This document shows, in pieces, positions 35,086-43,438 of a stretch of DNA of 58,928 nucleotides (position 1 is its first letter; the number at the start of each line of letters is the position of its first letter). A program made the translations under genes and the position numbers. The notes beneath the pieces were generated by a model, which was given only the letters and a program-made list of their open reading frames with translations, was not told the DNA's origin and ran no database searches. This DNA comes from Bacteroidales bacterium (GTDB lineage Bacteria; Bacteroidota; Bacteroidia; Bacteroidales; WCHB1-69), in contig JAGBPS010000028.1 of the NCBI GenBank assembly GCA_017633255.1, positions 1-58,928 on the forward strand, read 5' to 3'.

Positions 35086-37311
35086 TCACTTCCTGTACCG
35101 TTCCTCCAGTTCGGCACGGTATTTGTCGGCGATGTTGCGGGCAAAGACTACCCCATCGCCTTGGGGCTCGGCACTGAAATTGCCGAGACGCTCGCGCCAC
35201 CATTGTCCTTCGTATTTGCAGATGCGTTCGTGATAGGCCTTCTCGTCAAAGGGCACACCAGCCTCGATAGCGGCATTCACATCCTTGAAGAACTCCTTCC
35301 AACGATATGCATAATAGGTTTCGGTAAGACCGGCCCATGCACGGCTGGCATATTCGTTCAGCAAAGCGTCTTCCTCACCCCAGGTGGTGATTAAGTTGCG
35401 GGCATTGCTCTCGAAGTAATTTTTGTCCTCCTCGGTGGTGCCGATAGCTCTCGCATCACGAATCCAACGGCCTACAAGAAAAGCACTTTCAGTCGCCAAC
35501 AAGGGGTCAACATCATCCAAAATTGAAGTCATGGTTTGCTCTGTCTGATGAAGTTTTTCATAATCCGCTTCGCGATAGGCTTTTACATAATCCGCATACA
35601 AATCGCTGAAATAGTTGCCCAACAACTGACGGGTAATGTTGACCGCATCAAAATGGCGGGTACGGGTATTGCAGTCCGCCGCCAGCAGATGGTCGAGGGC
35701 ATCCAGCAGGTCAATGTTATTGTATTTGTAAGTCGGAGCGATATAATACTGACGATATTCCTGAATATCGCCCATGGTGGGACGCTGGTTGATACGGACC
35801 GTCTGTCCCGGTGAGGAGACCTTGTTGTACACGCTGTCCGCCAACAGTTTCCAAGCGGCACGCATCTCCGTATCCGCTTTGCCAGCACGCTGGTCGGCAA
35901 GGCGCTCCACCCAAGCAGGCACATCCTTGGTGAGCGGATTGTCCCATGCCTTCTCGAAGACATACTCATACATAATGGGGTTGCAGTCGAAGCCCTCCAA
36001 AGTGGAGCCGATACCCACAAAATTGTCGCCACCCTTTTCGAAAGCCCGTTCAATGCGCACATTCACGGTGTCGAGATTGCCCGCCAGCATCGAGTTGCCG
36101 CCGAAATTGCCAAGATAGCACCAGATGTACGGCACACCGTAATAGGCATTGGTACGCTCCCACACCGGCTGACGCTCGCAGTAGTAATCAAGTAACAGAT
36201 GACGCTCCTTCGGGAAGGAAGTGATATACGCCTCTATGCGGTTGTCCACCTCCCAGTACTGGCGCTCGTTCCAGAACAGCCAGGTCATTTCCAGCCAACG
36301 GGCATCGGGGTCGGCAGCCACCAGCGACTCATACACCTGACGGCTCACACGACCAAGGTATTCGGGTTCCCAGCTGGGCGGAATCATCTCGTTGAAAATG
36401 TCGATACCATAGATATGGTCCGTACCAAACATTTCTATCTCTTTGCTAATGAATTTCTTCTGAATATCAGCATACAACTCGCACTCGGGGTCGAGGAACT
36501 TGCACCAGCAGGTGCTGTCGAAGCCTGCCCAGTCGCCCAAAGATGCCAAAGGTGCATCAGGATAAATGCGGGTGATGCATGGCGGCACATGTCCCGCAAA
36601 GCCTGGCAGCACGGGTTTCATGTTCAGCTCACGCTCACGGGCCACAATCTGCTTCTGCAGTTCCTTCTGGTTTTCGAGCCAGGACACAGGCAGCGGACCA
36701 CCCCAGCGGTCGATATTCTGCATACGGTGCCACGGCAAATGCGCCGGTCCAGTGAAATAGCTGCGAATCTCCTCATCGGTCAGTCCCATCTCGCTCCACA
36801 CCTCGTACCAAACCGCCTCCTGGCCCGTAATAGCCAGCGGCAGGTTGATTCCGTTGAGGGCCATCCAATCGATGAAATGCTCCCACTGCTCCCAGTTCCA
36901 CCAAGGCATTGTGTAGCCGAAGGTGCAGTAATTCAGAAAGAAACGCTCTGGCACACGAGCCGAAAGACTCACTTTCTCGGGCACCTTGGGCATCGTGGCG
37001 GGCAGTTCCAGCGGTTCTTCTTTGAACCACGAATACTGCGCCAGACAGTAGTATTTCAGGTAATGATTCAAGCCCACGGCCATGCTGTTGGCATTGTTAC
37101 CACGGATAATGAGCTTTTTGCCCTTGCTTTCAATCTCGAAGCGATCCACAGAAGCAGTGTCCAAGCGTTCAAGGACAATGTTTTTCGAATACTCCGGCAC
37201 CACACGGTTTACCAGTCCGCGCATCGCAACGCACTCAGGGTCGGTTTCAGTCTTGGTGCAGGCGACACAGAGGGCTACACACAGCACCATCAAAGTAAAA
37301 ACACGTTTCAT
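35086..37311 (-). CDS. Alpha-N-acetylglucosaminidase, GH89, lipoprotein
   Basis: 741 residues. The N-terminus has a lipoprotein signal with likely modified Cys18 (CVACTK). It hydrolyses terminal alpha-N-acetylglucosaminides, as found on heparan-type glycosaminoglycans and GlcNAc-alpha-Gal mucin caps. Family signatures are FFLNYCTFGYTMPWWNW, INLPLAITGQEAVWYEVW, DIFNEMIPPSW (Glu308, matching the human NAGLU acid/base) and STLEGFDCNPIMYEYVFE (Glu439, matching the nucleophile). Length matches NAGLU (about 740). It follows a T9SS cargo gene by 20 nt. It suggests use of host or mucin glycans. Confidence 0.93.
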   Translation of the reverse strand: MKRVFTLMVLCVALCVACTKTETDPECVAMRGLVNRVVPEYSKNIVLERLDTASVDRFEIESKGKKLIIRGNNANSMAVGLNHYLKYYCLAQYSWFKEEPLELPATMPKVPEKVSLSARVPERFFLNYCTFGYTMPWWNWEQWEHFIDWMALNGINLPLAITGQEAVWYEVWSEMGLTDEEIRSYFTGPAHLPWHRMQNIDRWGGPLPVSWLENQKELQKQIVARERELNMKPVLPGFAGHVPPCITRIYPDAPLASLGDWAGFDSTCWCKFLDPECELYADIQKKFISKEIEMFGTDHIYGIDIFNEMIPPSWEPEYLGRVSRQVYESLVAADPDARWLEMTWLFWNERQYWEVDNRIEAYITSFPKERHLLLDYYCERQPVWERTNAYYGVPYIWCYLGNFGGNSMLAGNLDTVNVRIERAFEKGGDNFVGIGSTLEGFDCNPIMYEYVFEKAWDNPLTKDVPAWVERLADQRAGKADTEMRAAWKLLADSVYNKVSSPGQTVRINQRPTMGDIQEYRQYYIAPTYKYNNIDLLDALDHLLAADCNTRTRHFDAVNITRQLLGNYFSDLYADYVKAYREADYEKLHQTEQTMTSILDDVDPLLATESAFLVGRWIRDARAIGTTEEDKNYFESNARNLITTWGEEDALLNEYASRAWAGLTETYYAYRWKEFFKDVNAAIEAGVPFDEKAYHERICKYEGQWWRERLGNFSAEPQGDGVVFARNIADKYRAELEERYRK

Positions 37312-37331
37312 AATATTGATAATATTTTAAA

Positions 37332-39095
37332 CTACCGTACCACCACTTTCTTTGTCGTTTGACCTCCTGTGGTGGTAACTCTAACGATATAAGTACTTGG
37401 GGCCATACCATCTGTAGGGATGACGACGTGACTGTCGTTATATGTGTTGTCAAACACTTTTTGACCCGAAAGATTATAGACTTCCACCCTGAGTATCTGT
37501 TCAGAGTTGATTTGCAGGAAATTAGTCGCAGGATTGGGATAGAGGGCAACCTCAATCTCGTTATATTCATTCACTGACACACCAGTAATATTCAAATAGA
37601 CAGGCACCACCTCTTCAGGATTGTCGTAAGCGGTGGAGTAACAATGCAACTTGGCGGTGTGGTTTTCACCACCTCCCATACCGAAAGAATTCAATGTAAC
37701 AGCAACGGTTACACTGTCTTCACCGGTCGACCAAGACAAATATTCAGGAGGCAAGATTACACCGGAATTGGGAGTCACTTTTACCCACGGATTGATAGGG
37801 GTACCATCTACAAATGCTACAATCATGTGATTGTGAGGATACATCGTGGAACCACTATACCAATGACTGTTGTTAGCCCCTGTAAACCAGTCACTGTATG
37901 CGTTGTTGGCATAGGTATCACAGAAAACCGGCCATACAGAATCGGGCTGGTCTATCCATACGCCCACCCATAAGTCACTTCCGTCTAACAAATACGGCGT
38001 TGTCAGAGTCACATTATTCCATCCGTTAACGGGTACAAACGGCTGCTCATACAACACCTCACCTGGACCACGACGGGTCATACCATACACCCTTAGTTTA
38101 GCGTTGGTAATTTCATCGGTCAACATAATCGAAACGGTTTGGAGAGTTTTACCAATATGAGACTGTATCGAGTCGGAAGGAAATCCAATGGCGATGTCGT
38201 ACTGGGCACCACCGATGTAGCCCCATCTTGTGAGAATCGTATCGTGACAATATCGCAACATAGTGCCACCAGTGGAAGTCATATCGGGATTGGGAATGTC
38301 ATACGTGGGGACTATGCGGTATTGGATATAATCGGTACCAGGATTGTTACAAATGAGGTTCAACGTGCAAGAATCATTTGGCGCCAAAGTTGCCTGCAGC
38401 GAATCAGGACTCACCACAAAATGGCCAACCAACGCGGCCGTCACTTCTGTAACGACAAAGTCGTCCACATAATAAGTGCCACCCAAATTATTATCAGGCG
38501 AACCGGCATACAAATTGATAGCTGCCAGCATGTTGGATCCTTCTGTGTAATTTTCGGAATAATGGAACGGCCATGAATTGACCTCTGTGTTGTTGATGGA
38601 AAGCGAGGCTTCATCCTGATCCATATTCACATCTAACATCACCGGGAACCAAGCGTTTGAAGGATAAGTGAAATTGTACTGAATGTCACCCACGGTAAGG
38701 TAGCCTGTGCCATTATTGTTGAAATAGCATCCAAAAGCCCATATTTGCCCTATAGAGTGCTGAATGTTGAAGTACGCACCGTTGCCAGTAGAGGGCACAT
38801 ACATGTTAAAGGCAAACGTATAGTGTCCGGTGTTGTAATTGCCAAAAGTGTACATCTGGTCAGTCGAACCAGAAATGTATAAGGAATTGGGTGCGGAGGC
38901 AGACAAGGAATTGGTGATTACGCCATCCTCAGCAGTTCCGGGCGCATTGTTCCAGGTAGTCCATGCAGAGTTGCTCTGAGCCATATAACTACCTGCAGCA
39001 TAGCTGTCAAAATTGTCGCTGAATACGACTGTCTGCGCCATTCCAAGCGCGCAAGCAACAAATAAAAGAACGGAAGTCAGTAAAAATTTTTTCAT
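37332..39095 (-). CDS. T9SS cargo with N-terminal jelly-roll-like region
   Basis: 587 residues from ATG 39095 (MKKFLLTSVLLFVACALGMAQ signal peptide); a start 10 codons upstream would precede the signal. The N-terminal 200 residues (FSDNFDSY, FNIQHSIGQIWAFGC, AINLYAGSPDN, GTYYVDDFVV) look like a concanavalin-like/jelly-roll binding domain. The middle has Ig-like beta regions (LAPNDSCTLNLICNN). The end is a T9SS type A sorting domain (EVALYPNPATNFLQI, VEVYNLSGQKVFDN, STYIVRVTTTGG). It is probably a secreted binding protein or an accessory to glycan use with the adjacent GH89. No catalytic motif was recognised. Confidence 0.85.
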   Translation of the reverse strand: MKKFLLTSVLLFVACALGMAQTVVFSDNFDSYAAGSYMAQSNSAWTTWNNAPGTAEDGVITNSLSASAPNSLYISGSTDQMYTFGNYNTGHYTFAFNMYVPSTGNGAYFNIQHSIGQIWAFGCYFNNNGTGYLTVGDIQYNFTYPSNAWFPVMLDVNMDQDEASLSINNTEVNSWPFHYSENYTEGSNMLAAINLYAGSPDNNLGGTYYVDDFVVTEVTAALVGHFVVSPDSLQATLAPNDSCTLNLICNNPGTDYIQYRIVPTYDIPNPDMTSTGGTMLRYCHDTILTRWGYIGGAQYDIAIGFPSDSIQSHIGKTLQTVSIMLTDEITNAKLRVYGMTRRGPGEVLYEQPFVPVNGWNNVTLTTPYLLDGSDLWVGVWIDQPDSVWPVFCDTYANNAYSDWFTGANNSHWYSGSTMYPHNHMIVAFVDGTPINPWVKVTPNSGVILPPEYLSWSTGEDSVTVAVTLNSFGMGGGENHTAKLHCYSTAYDNPEEVVPVYLNITGVSVNEYNEIEVALYPNPATNFLQINSEQILRVEVYNLSGQKVFDNTYNDSHVVIPTDGMAPSTYIVRVTTTGGQTTKKVVVR

Positions 39096-39099
39096 AATA

Positions 39100-39141
39100 G
39101 TTGAGTTTATTAGGTTAATTGTCAATTTATTGTTTCAATAT
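39100..39141. repeat. Possible weak heptanucleotide-period tract
   Basis: GTTGAGT, TTATTAG, GTTAATT, GTCAATT, TATTGTT, TCAATAT can be read in register upstream of the T9SS cargo gene. Unit similarity is lower than in the other arrays. Confidence 0.35.
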
Positions 39142-39204
39142 TTTTGTTCTGGAAGCCATTGACTTTGGAAAACACATTGGATTGCATACAATCATCGCAG
39201 CAGC

Positions 39205-40494
39205 CTACTTATCAGTAAACCTAAATAGAAACGCCTTCAACACCTCGGCATGGTGGCCGGGCACAATAACATGATGATTGCCAATAGGATTGGTCAGGAA
39301 ATAGGCGGTTTGCGAGGGCTCTGCCAAGCGCACCACCAACTGTGTGCGACAAAGGTCGGGTTGGGCCTGATTCCGTATCAATTCGCCCTCAGTGATGAAG
39401 CATCGGGACAAGTCGCCAGCCACTTTGCATATCGTGACAGGTCCTTCGGGCACATAGCCACGGATGCCTACCCCGATACCCGACTCGAAATGCGTGTCCA
39501 GCTCGTAGCGTTGCACCATATCAAAGGGAATGGTACAATGAGCGAACAGAATCTCGCCCGTTTCAGGGTTGATGGACGCGGGATTGGCTTGGAAACACGA
39601 AGTGCCACATAAAGCACGCACCAGCATCATAGTCAGCATAGTGGGCACATCGCCTTCACAACCCGCCACAATGCCTTCCGAATTCAGCTTCGCCAAAGCC
39701 CAGCAACCCGTATTATGCACGGCATCCAGCAAATCGAAGCAACGCAAGGTAAAGCCCTGAAGCTGATATTTTTCAGTCAAAGATTTTAATGCCAAATATA
39801 TTCGGTACGCATCGGGCAATGAATCGGAAACAGAGGACATGTTGCCTGATGCTGTCGGCAAAGAGGAAGTGACTGTAGCACAACTACATCTGACCGAATC
39901 AGATGCTTCAGAAACAGCCATCATGCCCTTTACCTCAGCCGCAGATACCTGAGGTATCGTGGCCAAAGTCTCCAGCAATTCGCTCATCGAAATATCCACC
40001 AACTCTACCCCCAACTTCTGTCGCACTTTGGCAGCATCCTTCACGCTGGCAATCAGCCAGTCAGACGGCTCTCCAATCACTCCAAGGCGGCACTGATGCA
40101 AACGGTTCGCAGCCTCACCTACTCTTTGCAACATTCTGATTTTAGCAGAGATATAGGCGGCATTACCATGCAGAATTTCTCCCTGCAAGCCCTGCTGCCG
40201 CAAATACGACAGAATCTCCAACGAGGCGGCCAAGGAATTGCTCTTGTCGGAAGCCAGGAGATAAAACGGCTTGGCGGACTGCGTAACCAGCTGAGGCATA
40301 AGACGTTTGAAAATGCCTTCGGTACCACCCGTCCGCACAAATATCAAATCCAGATCATGGCTTCCATAATCCGCAAAATCATTGTCTTTCAATTCAAAAG
40401 GCAATCCCAGCGATGATAAGAACTCCTGGGTCAGAGCCGTTACGGCCTGCGGGTCATGCAAAGCGGAAGTCAAAGGGTAAATGGCGATGGACAT
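39205..40494 (-). CDS. L-fucose/L-arabinose isomerase-superfamily protein
   Basis: 429 residues, predicted cytosolic. The N-terminal half contains a Rossmann-like region (LDLIFVRTGGTEGIFK, KPFYLLASDKSNSLAASLEI, RLGVIGEPSDWLIAS). The C-terminal half has GCWALAKLNSEGIVAGCEGDVPT-type residues and NHHVIVPGHH, which fit the sugar-isomerase barrel with metal-binding Glu/Asp and His. Family members interconvert aldoses and ketoses. The substrate cannot be set from sequence, and this group is more distant than true FucI. Confidence 0.75.
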   Translation of the reverse strand: MSIAIYPLTSALHDPQAVTALTQEFLSSLGLPFELKDNDFADYGSHDLDLIFVRTGGTEGIFKRLMPQLVTQSAKPFYLLASDKSNSLAASLEILSYLRQQGLQGEILHGNAAYISAKIRMLQRVGEAANRLHQCRLGVIGEPSDWLIASVKDAAKVRQKLGVELVDISMSELLETLATIPQVSAAEVKGMMAVSEASDSVRCSCATVTSSLPTASGNMSSVSDSLPDAYRIYLALKSLTEKYQLQGFTLRCFDLLDAVHNTGCWALAKLNSEGIVAGCEGDVPTMLTMMLVRALCGTSCFQANPASINPETGEILFAHCTIPFDMVQRYELDTHFESGIGVGIRGYVPEGPVTICKVAGDLSRCFITEGELIRNQAQPDLCRTQLVVRLAEPSQTAYFLTNPIGNHHVIVPGHHAEVLKAFLFRFTDK

Positions 40495-40500
40495 AGTTTA

Positions 40501-40577
40501 CACTTAACAGTTAACAATTAATAATTAATAGTTAGAGGGGGTATTTGAATTCTGAATTTTGAATTAATTCATAGCGG
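40501..40577. repeat. Heptanucleotide-period repeat array
   Basis: Eleven 7-mers in register: CACTTAA, CAGTTAA, CAATTAA, TAATTAA, TAGTTAG, AGGGGGT, ATTTGAA, TTCTGAA, TTTTGAA, TTAATTC, ATAGCGG. It fills the gap from 6 nt above the isomerase start to 5 nt before the macrodomain gene stop codon. Confidence 0.85.
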
Positions 40578-40581
40578 CTTC

Positions 40582-41094
40582 TCAGCAGTTAGCCGCAGCA
40601 TAATACCGGGTATCCGCTTCGCTGAAGCAACAGATGATGATTTGGCCTTGGTAGCCGTCACGGATATGAGCCGAAAGTGTTTGCAGAGCAATGCGTGCCG
40701 CCTTGTCTTTCGGAAAACCATACACACCGGTACTGATACACGAGAACGCGATGCTTTCCAAATGATTCTCCTCCGCCAGCTTCATGGCATTGTCGTAACA
40801 ACTGGCCAGCAAACTCTCCTCGCCCTGCTGTCCGCCGTACCACACGGGTCCCACAGCATGAATCACCTTTTTGCACGGAAGTTTGTACGCATCGGTCATC
40901 TTGCACTGTCCCGTCTGGCAGCCGCCAAGTGTGGCACACTCCTTGACCAGTTCCGGTCCCGCTGCCCGATGGATGGCGCCATCTACGCCCCCGCCGCCAA
41001 GTAACGAACGGTTGGCCGCATTAACGATGGCATCCACTTTCAACGTGGTGATATCTGCCACCACAACTTTTATTTTGTCATTGTATTTTTCCAT
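40582..41094 (-). CDS. Macrodomain protein (O-acetyl-ADP-ribose deacetylase type)
   Basis: 170 residues from ATG 41094 (MEKYNDKIKVVVADIT). The longer open frame overlaps vsr and has no macrodomain sequence. Signatures are VDAIVNAANRSLLGGGGVDGAIH (start of the ADP-ribose loop) and ISTGVYGFPKDKAARIAL (diphosphate loop). These match YmdB/MacroD proteins that remove ADP-ribose or acetyl groups from ADP-ribose adducts. It lies 67 nt downstream of vsr on the same strand. Confidence 0.93.
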   Translation of the reverse strand: MEKYNDKIKVVVADITTLKVDAIVNAANRSLLGGGGVDGAIHRAAGPELVKECATLGGCQTGQCKMTDAYKLPCKKVIHAVGPVWYGGQQGEESLLASCYDNAMKLAEENHLESIAFSCISTGVYGFPKDKAARIALQTLSAHIRDGYQGQIIICCFSEADTRYYAAANC

Positions 41095-41161
41095 ACTATG
41101 ATTGTTTTTTCCACTTATTCTGTTTTGTAATTTATTTGTAACCAACCTAATGCACTCAACA

Positions 41162-41791
41162 CTATACATTATACTCCGCCATATCTTCCGCCGCCATCGG
41201 CAATTCCTCCGCCACACGGATATAACATTTATCCTTCGGATTGAAAGTAGCGAGATAATAATCATGCAACTGAACCTCAACACGCAACATCGTCTGTTCC
41301 AATTGCTTGGGCTTCAACTGGCACTCCCAAAGCACAATCACCTGCCAGCCATTCTCACGCAGAATCCGGTAATTTTCCTGATCCCGCTCCTGATTCCTCT
41401 GAATCTTTCGAATCCAAAATTCAGTATTGCTTTGCGGAATCCTGCAACACTCAGAATTCTCAACTTTCTTTCTATCAACCTTATACGGAACACCCTTCTC
41501 TCCCACCTTTCCAACCGCTACCCCAGAATCCGAATTCTCAACTGTCAATTGTAAACTGTCAACTGTCAACTGAACCCCGTGTCCATGCCAAAAGCACCCG
41601 TTCACAAAGATGGCGGTGCGGTACTTCCTCATCACGATGTCCGGCTTCCCCGGCACCCCCTTCACGCACAAACGGTAGCGGTAGCCATGACGCCACAACC
41701 ATTGCCTCACCTTGATTTCAGGCTTGGTATTCCGGCTGCGGATATGCGACATGCAGCGGTGGCGTTGTATCGGGGTCATGATGTCGGTCAT
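41162..41791 (-). CDS. vsr: Very short patch repair endonuclease with in-frame insertion
   Basis: 209 residues, about 45-60 more than usual. Vsr nicks 5' of T in T:G mismatches arising from 5-methylcytosine deamination. Family motifs are TPIQRHRCMSHIRSRNTKPE, GKPDIVMRKYRTAIFVNGCFWHGH (catalytic Asp and zinc-site residues), SNTEFWIRKIQRNQERD and GWQVIVLWECQL. Between HGH and the CCRIPQSNTEFW segment about 40 extra residues are encoded (about 73-113), beginning QLTVDSLQLTVENS. They derive from a heptamer-phased tract at 41454-41572. The frame is intact. The C5 methyltransferase at 51177 is a plausible functional partner 9 kb away. Activity is uncertain because the insert sits beside the zinc/active region. 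Confidence 0.9.
   Translation of the reverse strand: MTDIMTPIQRHRCMSHIRSRNTKPEIKVRQWLWRHGYRYRLCVKGVPGKPDIVMRKYRTAIFVNGCFWHGHGVQLTVDSLQLTVENSDSGVAVGKVGEKGVPYKVDRKKVENSECCRIPQSNTEFWIRKIQRNQERDQENYRILRENGWQVIVLWECQLKPKQLEQTMLRVEVQLHDYYLATFNPKDKCYIRVAEELPMAAEDMAEYNV
41454..41572 (-). repeat. Heptanucleotide-phased insertion inside vsr
   Basis: The clear part is 41531-41572: CGAATTC, TCAACTG, TCAATTG, TAAACTG, TCAACTG, TCAACTG. GAATTCTCAACT also occurs at 41454-41465, 78 bp from its copy at 41532-41543, and the sequence between can be read as degenerate 7-mers. Both copies encode VENS. Confidence 0.8.
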
Positions 41792-41815
41792 ACGTACTAT
41801 CTGTTCTTTTCAAGA

Positions 41816-42199
41816 CTAATTTTTAAGTGTTTCAATCACAACCAAGTCTGCCGGCAACCACTTTACGCTGTCCAACTCATCTTTCGGGACCCATTTCGCG
41901 GCCTCGTGTTCATTCAGCTGCAATGTTTCCGTCAACAACGAGCATAGATAGCAGTGCATCGTCAGATGAAACTTCGGGTAATCATATTCCACTGTACAAA
42001 GCAGCTCATCCACAGCGATTTCCGCCGAGAGTTCCTCACGGATTTACCGCTTCAACGCCTCTTCGGGCTTTTCCCCAGCCTCCATTTTCCCGCCAGGGAA
42101 CTCCCACCAATCCTTCCATTCGCCGTATCCCCGCTGGGTGGCAAAGATGCGACCTTCGGTGTCGTGTAAAATCGCTGCTACAACCTCAATCTGTTTCAT
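41816..42199 (-). pseudogene. NUDIX hydrolase interrupted by one nonsense codon
   Basis: From ATG 42199 the frame reads MKQIEVVAAILHD, then EFPGGKMEAGEKPEEALKR, then TAA at 42046-42044, then IREELSAEI and on to the normal end at 41816 (127 codons plus stop). The stop interrupts the NUDIX box (G-x5-E-x7-R-E-x2-E-E), exactly where family members have the Glu of R-E. A GAA-to-TAA change explains it. The intact frame resembles MutT-type 8-oxo-dGTP diphosphatases. The downstream 65 codons remain open from an internal ATG (42013) but lack the catalytic box. A base-call error is the main alternative. Confidence 0.85.
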
Positions 42200-42206
42200 A
42201 ATGGCA

Positions 42207-42461
42207 TTATTGTTGTTTCAGCTGTTCCAGCGCTCGGCAAAGCTGGTCGGGACATGAGGTGAACTTGTCGCCGCAACGTATGCCGTTTAAGCGACTGATC
42301 ACGTCATCAATCTTCTGACCTTTCACCAGTCGGCTGATTCCCTGCAAATTGCCGTTACATCCTCCAAAAAATGTCACCTCTTGAATGACGTCATTATCAT
42401 CGGCTAACACAGAAATAAACTGTGAACAAGTACCTTGGGTTTTGTATTGTATATGTTTCAT
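42207..42461 (-). CDS. TSCPD-domain protein (TIGR03905 type)
   Basis: 84 residues with the defining C-terminal TSCPDQL motif, plus FFGGCNGNLQGISRLVKG and IRCGDKFTSCPDQL. It is a small predicted cytosolic protein. Related TSCPD domains are fused to some ribonucleotide reductases, but the free-standing family has no proven function. It lies 7 nt upstream of the broken NUDIX gene, so they may have been co-transcribed. Confidence 0.88.
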   Translation of the reverse strand: MKHIQYKTQGTCSQFISVLADDNDVIQEVTFFGGCNGNLQGISRLVKGQKIDDVISRLNGIRCGDKFTSCPDQLCRALEQLKQQ

Positions 42462-42554
42462 TTCTATTGATGGTTTTCAAGCATATTTATCTGTTTAGTT
42501 TTATCTTTCGACTATGTCAATCCATTCAAAATCAATATTTTATATTAATATCAA

Positions 42555-43226
42555 TTACCAGATATAAGGAATGACTTTGTATTTCACCCTCTGTTTGTAC
42601 TCATGGTAGCCCTTGAGACCTTGCTCCAGAACGGCTTCCTCGTTACGTATTCGCTTGGCGATGAGCGGAATATAGAGCAGCATAATCAAAAAAGAGATAG
42701 GCGAAGCCAGTACCAACGGCATCACCAGGAAGAGGATGGTAGTGGACATATACATCGGATGGCGGACAATGCCGTAGAGTCCTGTGTCGATGACCTCTTG
42801 GTGTTCTTGAACCTCGACCGTGCGGGAGAGGTAAGTGTTTTCACGCAGAACCTCAGCGTACAGGATATAGCCGAACAAGAAGAGTGCGGCGGCGAGCCAC
42901 ACGGCCCAATCGGGCAGCACCAGCCACTGGAAGCGCCAATTCAATCCCGCCACCACAAATGCGGCGACAAACATCACAGCACTCAGCGCCACAACGGCCT
43001 TCTGCTCCTTCTGTTCCTCCTTGGCGCTCAAACGTTTACGCAGCAATTCCGGATTCTTCACCATCAATATCAATCCAGCCACGAACATCGGCACAAACAA
43101 AACGCCCATCATCAGCCACCCCTGCCAATAATGCAACGAACCCGCAGGCAAGAAGATGAGCAGTCCTAGAATAATGACCCCGAGGAGGAATTTGGTTAAA
43201 GCTTGGAAGAAAAGTTTGGTATCCAT
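42555..43226 (-). CDS. Isoprenylcysteine carboxyl methyltransferase-family membrane protein
   Basis: 223 residues with about five predicted membrane helices. The C-terminal motif TGLYGIVRHPMYMSTTILF and the following RIRNEEAVLEQGLKGYHEYKQRVKYKVIP are the SAM-binding signature of the ICMT/phospholipid methyltransferase superfamily. In bacteria the substrate of this group is unknown. It follows the small YqaE/Pmp3 gene on the same strand. Confidence 0.88.
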   Translation of the reverse strand: MDTKLFFQALTKFLLGVIILGLLIFLPAGSLHYWQGWLMMGVLFVPMFVAGLILMVKNPELLRKRLSAKEEQKEQKAVVALSAVMFVAAFVVAGLNWRFQWLVLPDWAVWLAAALFLFGYILYAEVLRENTYLSRTVEVQEHQEVIDTGLYGIVRHPMYMSTTILFLVMPLVLASPISFLIMLLYIPLIAKRIRNEEAVLEQGLKGYHEYKQRVKYKVIPYIW

Positions 43227-43240
43227 AATGTGCTGATTTT

Positions 43241-43393
43241 TCAGTTTTTATTCAATATGATCAGAGCCCCGATAACCCCCGGCACCCAGCCGCAAAGGGT
43301 TAGTAGAAACACAATAACCACCGACCCGCACCCCTTGTCTATAACAGCCAGCGGCGGGAAAAAGATGGCGAGGAAGACGCGGAGGAGGGACAT
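43241..43393 (-). CDS. YqaE/Pmp3-family small membrane protein
   Basis: 50 residues starting MSLLRVFLAIFFPPLAVIDK, followed by a conserved GCG and FLLTLCGWVPGVIGALIIL. This is the complete Pmp3 pattern: two hydrophobic helices and the PPLAV/GWVPG motifs. Relatives affect membrane potential or stress tolerance. It lies 45 nt after the AIPR gene stop codon and 14 nt before the methyltransferase-like gene. Confidence 0.9.
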   Translation of the reverse strand: MSLLRVFLAIFFPPLAVIDKGCGSVVIVFLLTLCGWVPGVIGALIILNKN

Positions 43394-43438
43394 AAGGGGA
43401 ATATGTTTTATTATACAAATACGCTAAAAAAATGTAGA

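Noticed and set aside
34832..35203. A 123-residue reading of the ParE-like gene
   Set aside because: The first 44 codons overlap the end of the GH89 gene out of frame and show no homology; the ATG at 35071 is used.
36199..37362. A 387-codon plus-strand frame
   Set aside because: It is antisense to the GH89 gene, whose catalytic motifs are intact.
41095..41283. N-terminal extension of the macrodomain gene
   Set aside because: It overlaps vsr in another frame and shows no macrodomain sequence.
41816..42013. A 65-residue free-standing gene
   Set aside because: It is the downstream half of the broken NUDIX gene in the same frame and lacks the catalytic box.
43394..43438. Separate promoter for the YqaE/Pmp3 gene
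   Set aside because: A TATTTG is present but does not fit TAnnTTTG, so read-through from the defence operon or a non-consensus promoter cannot be told apart.
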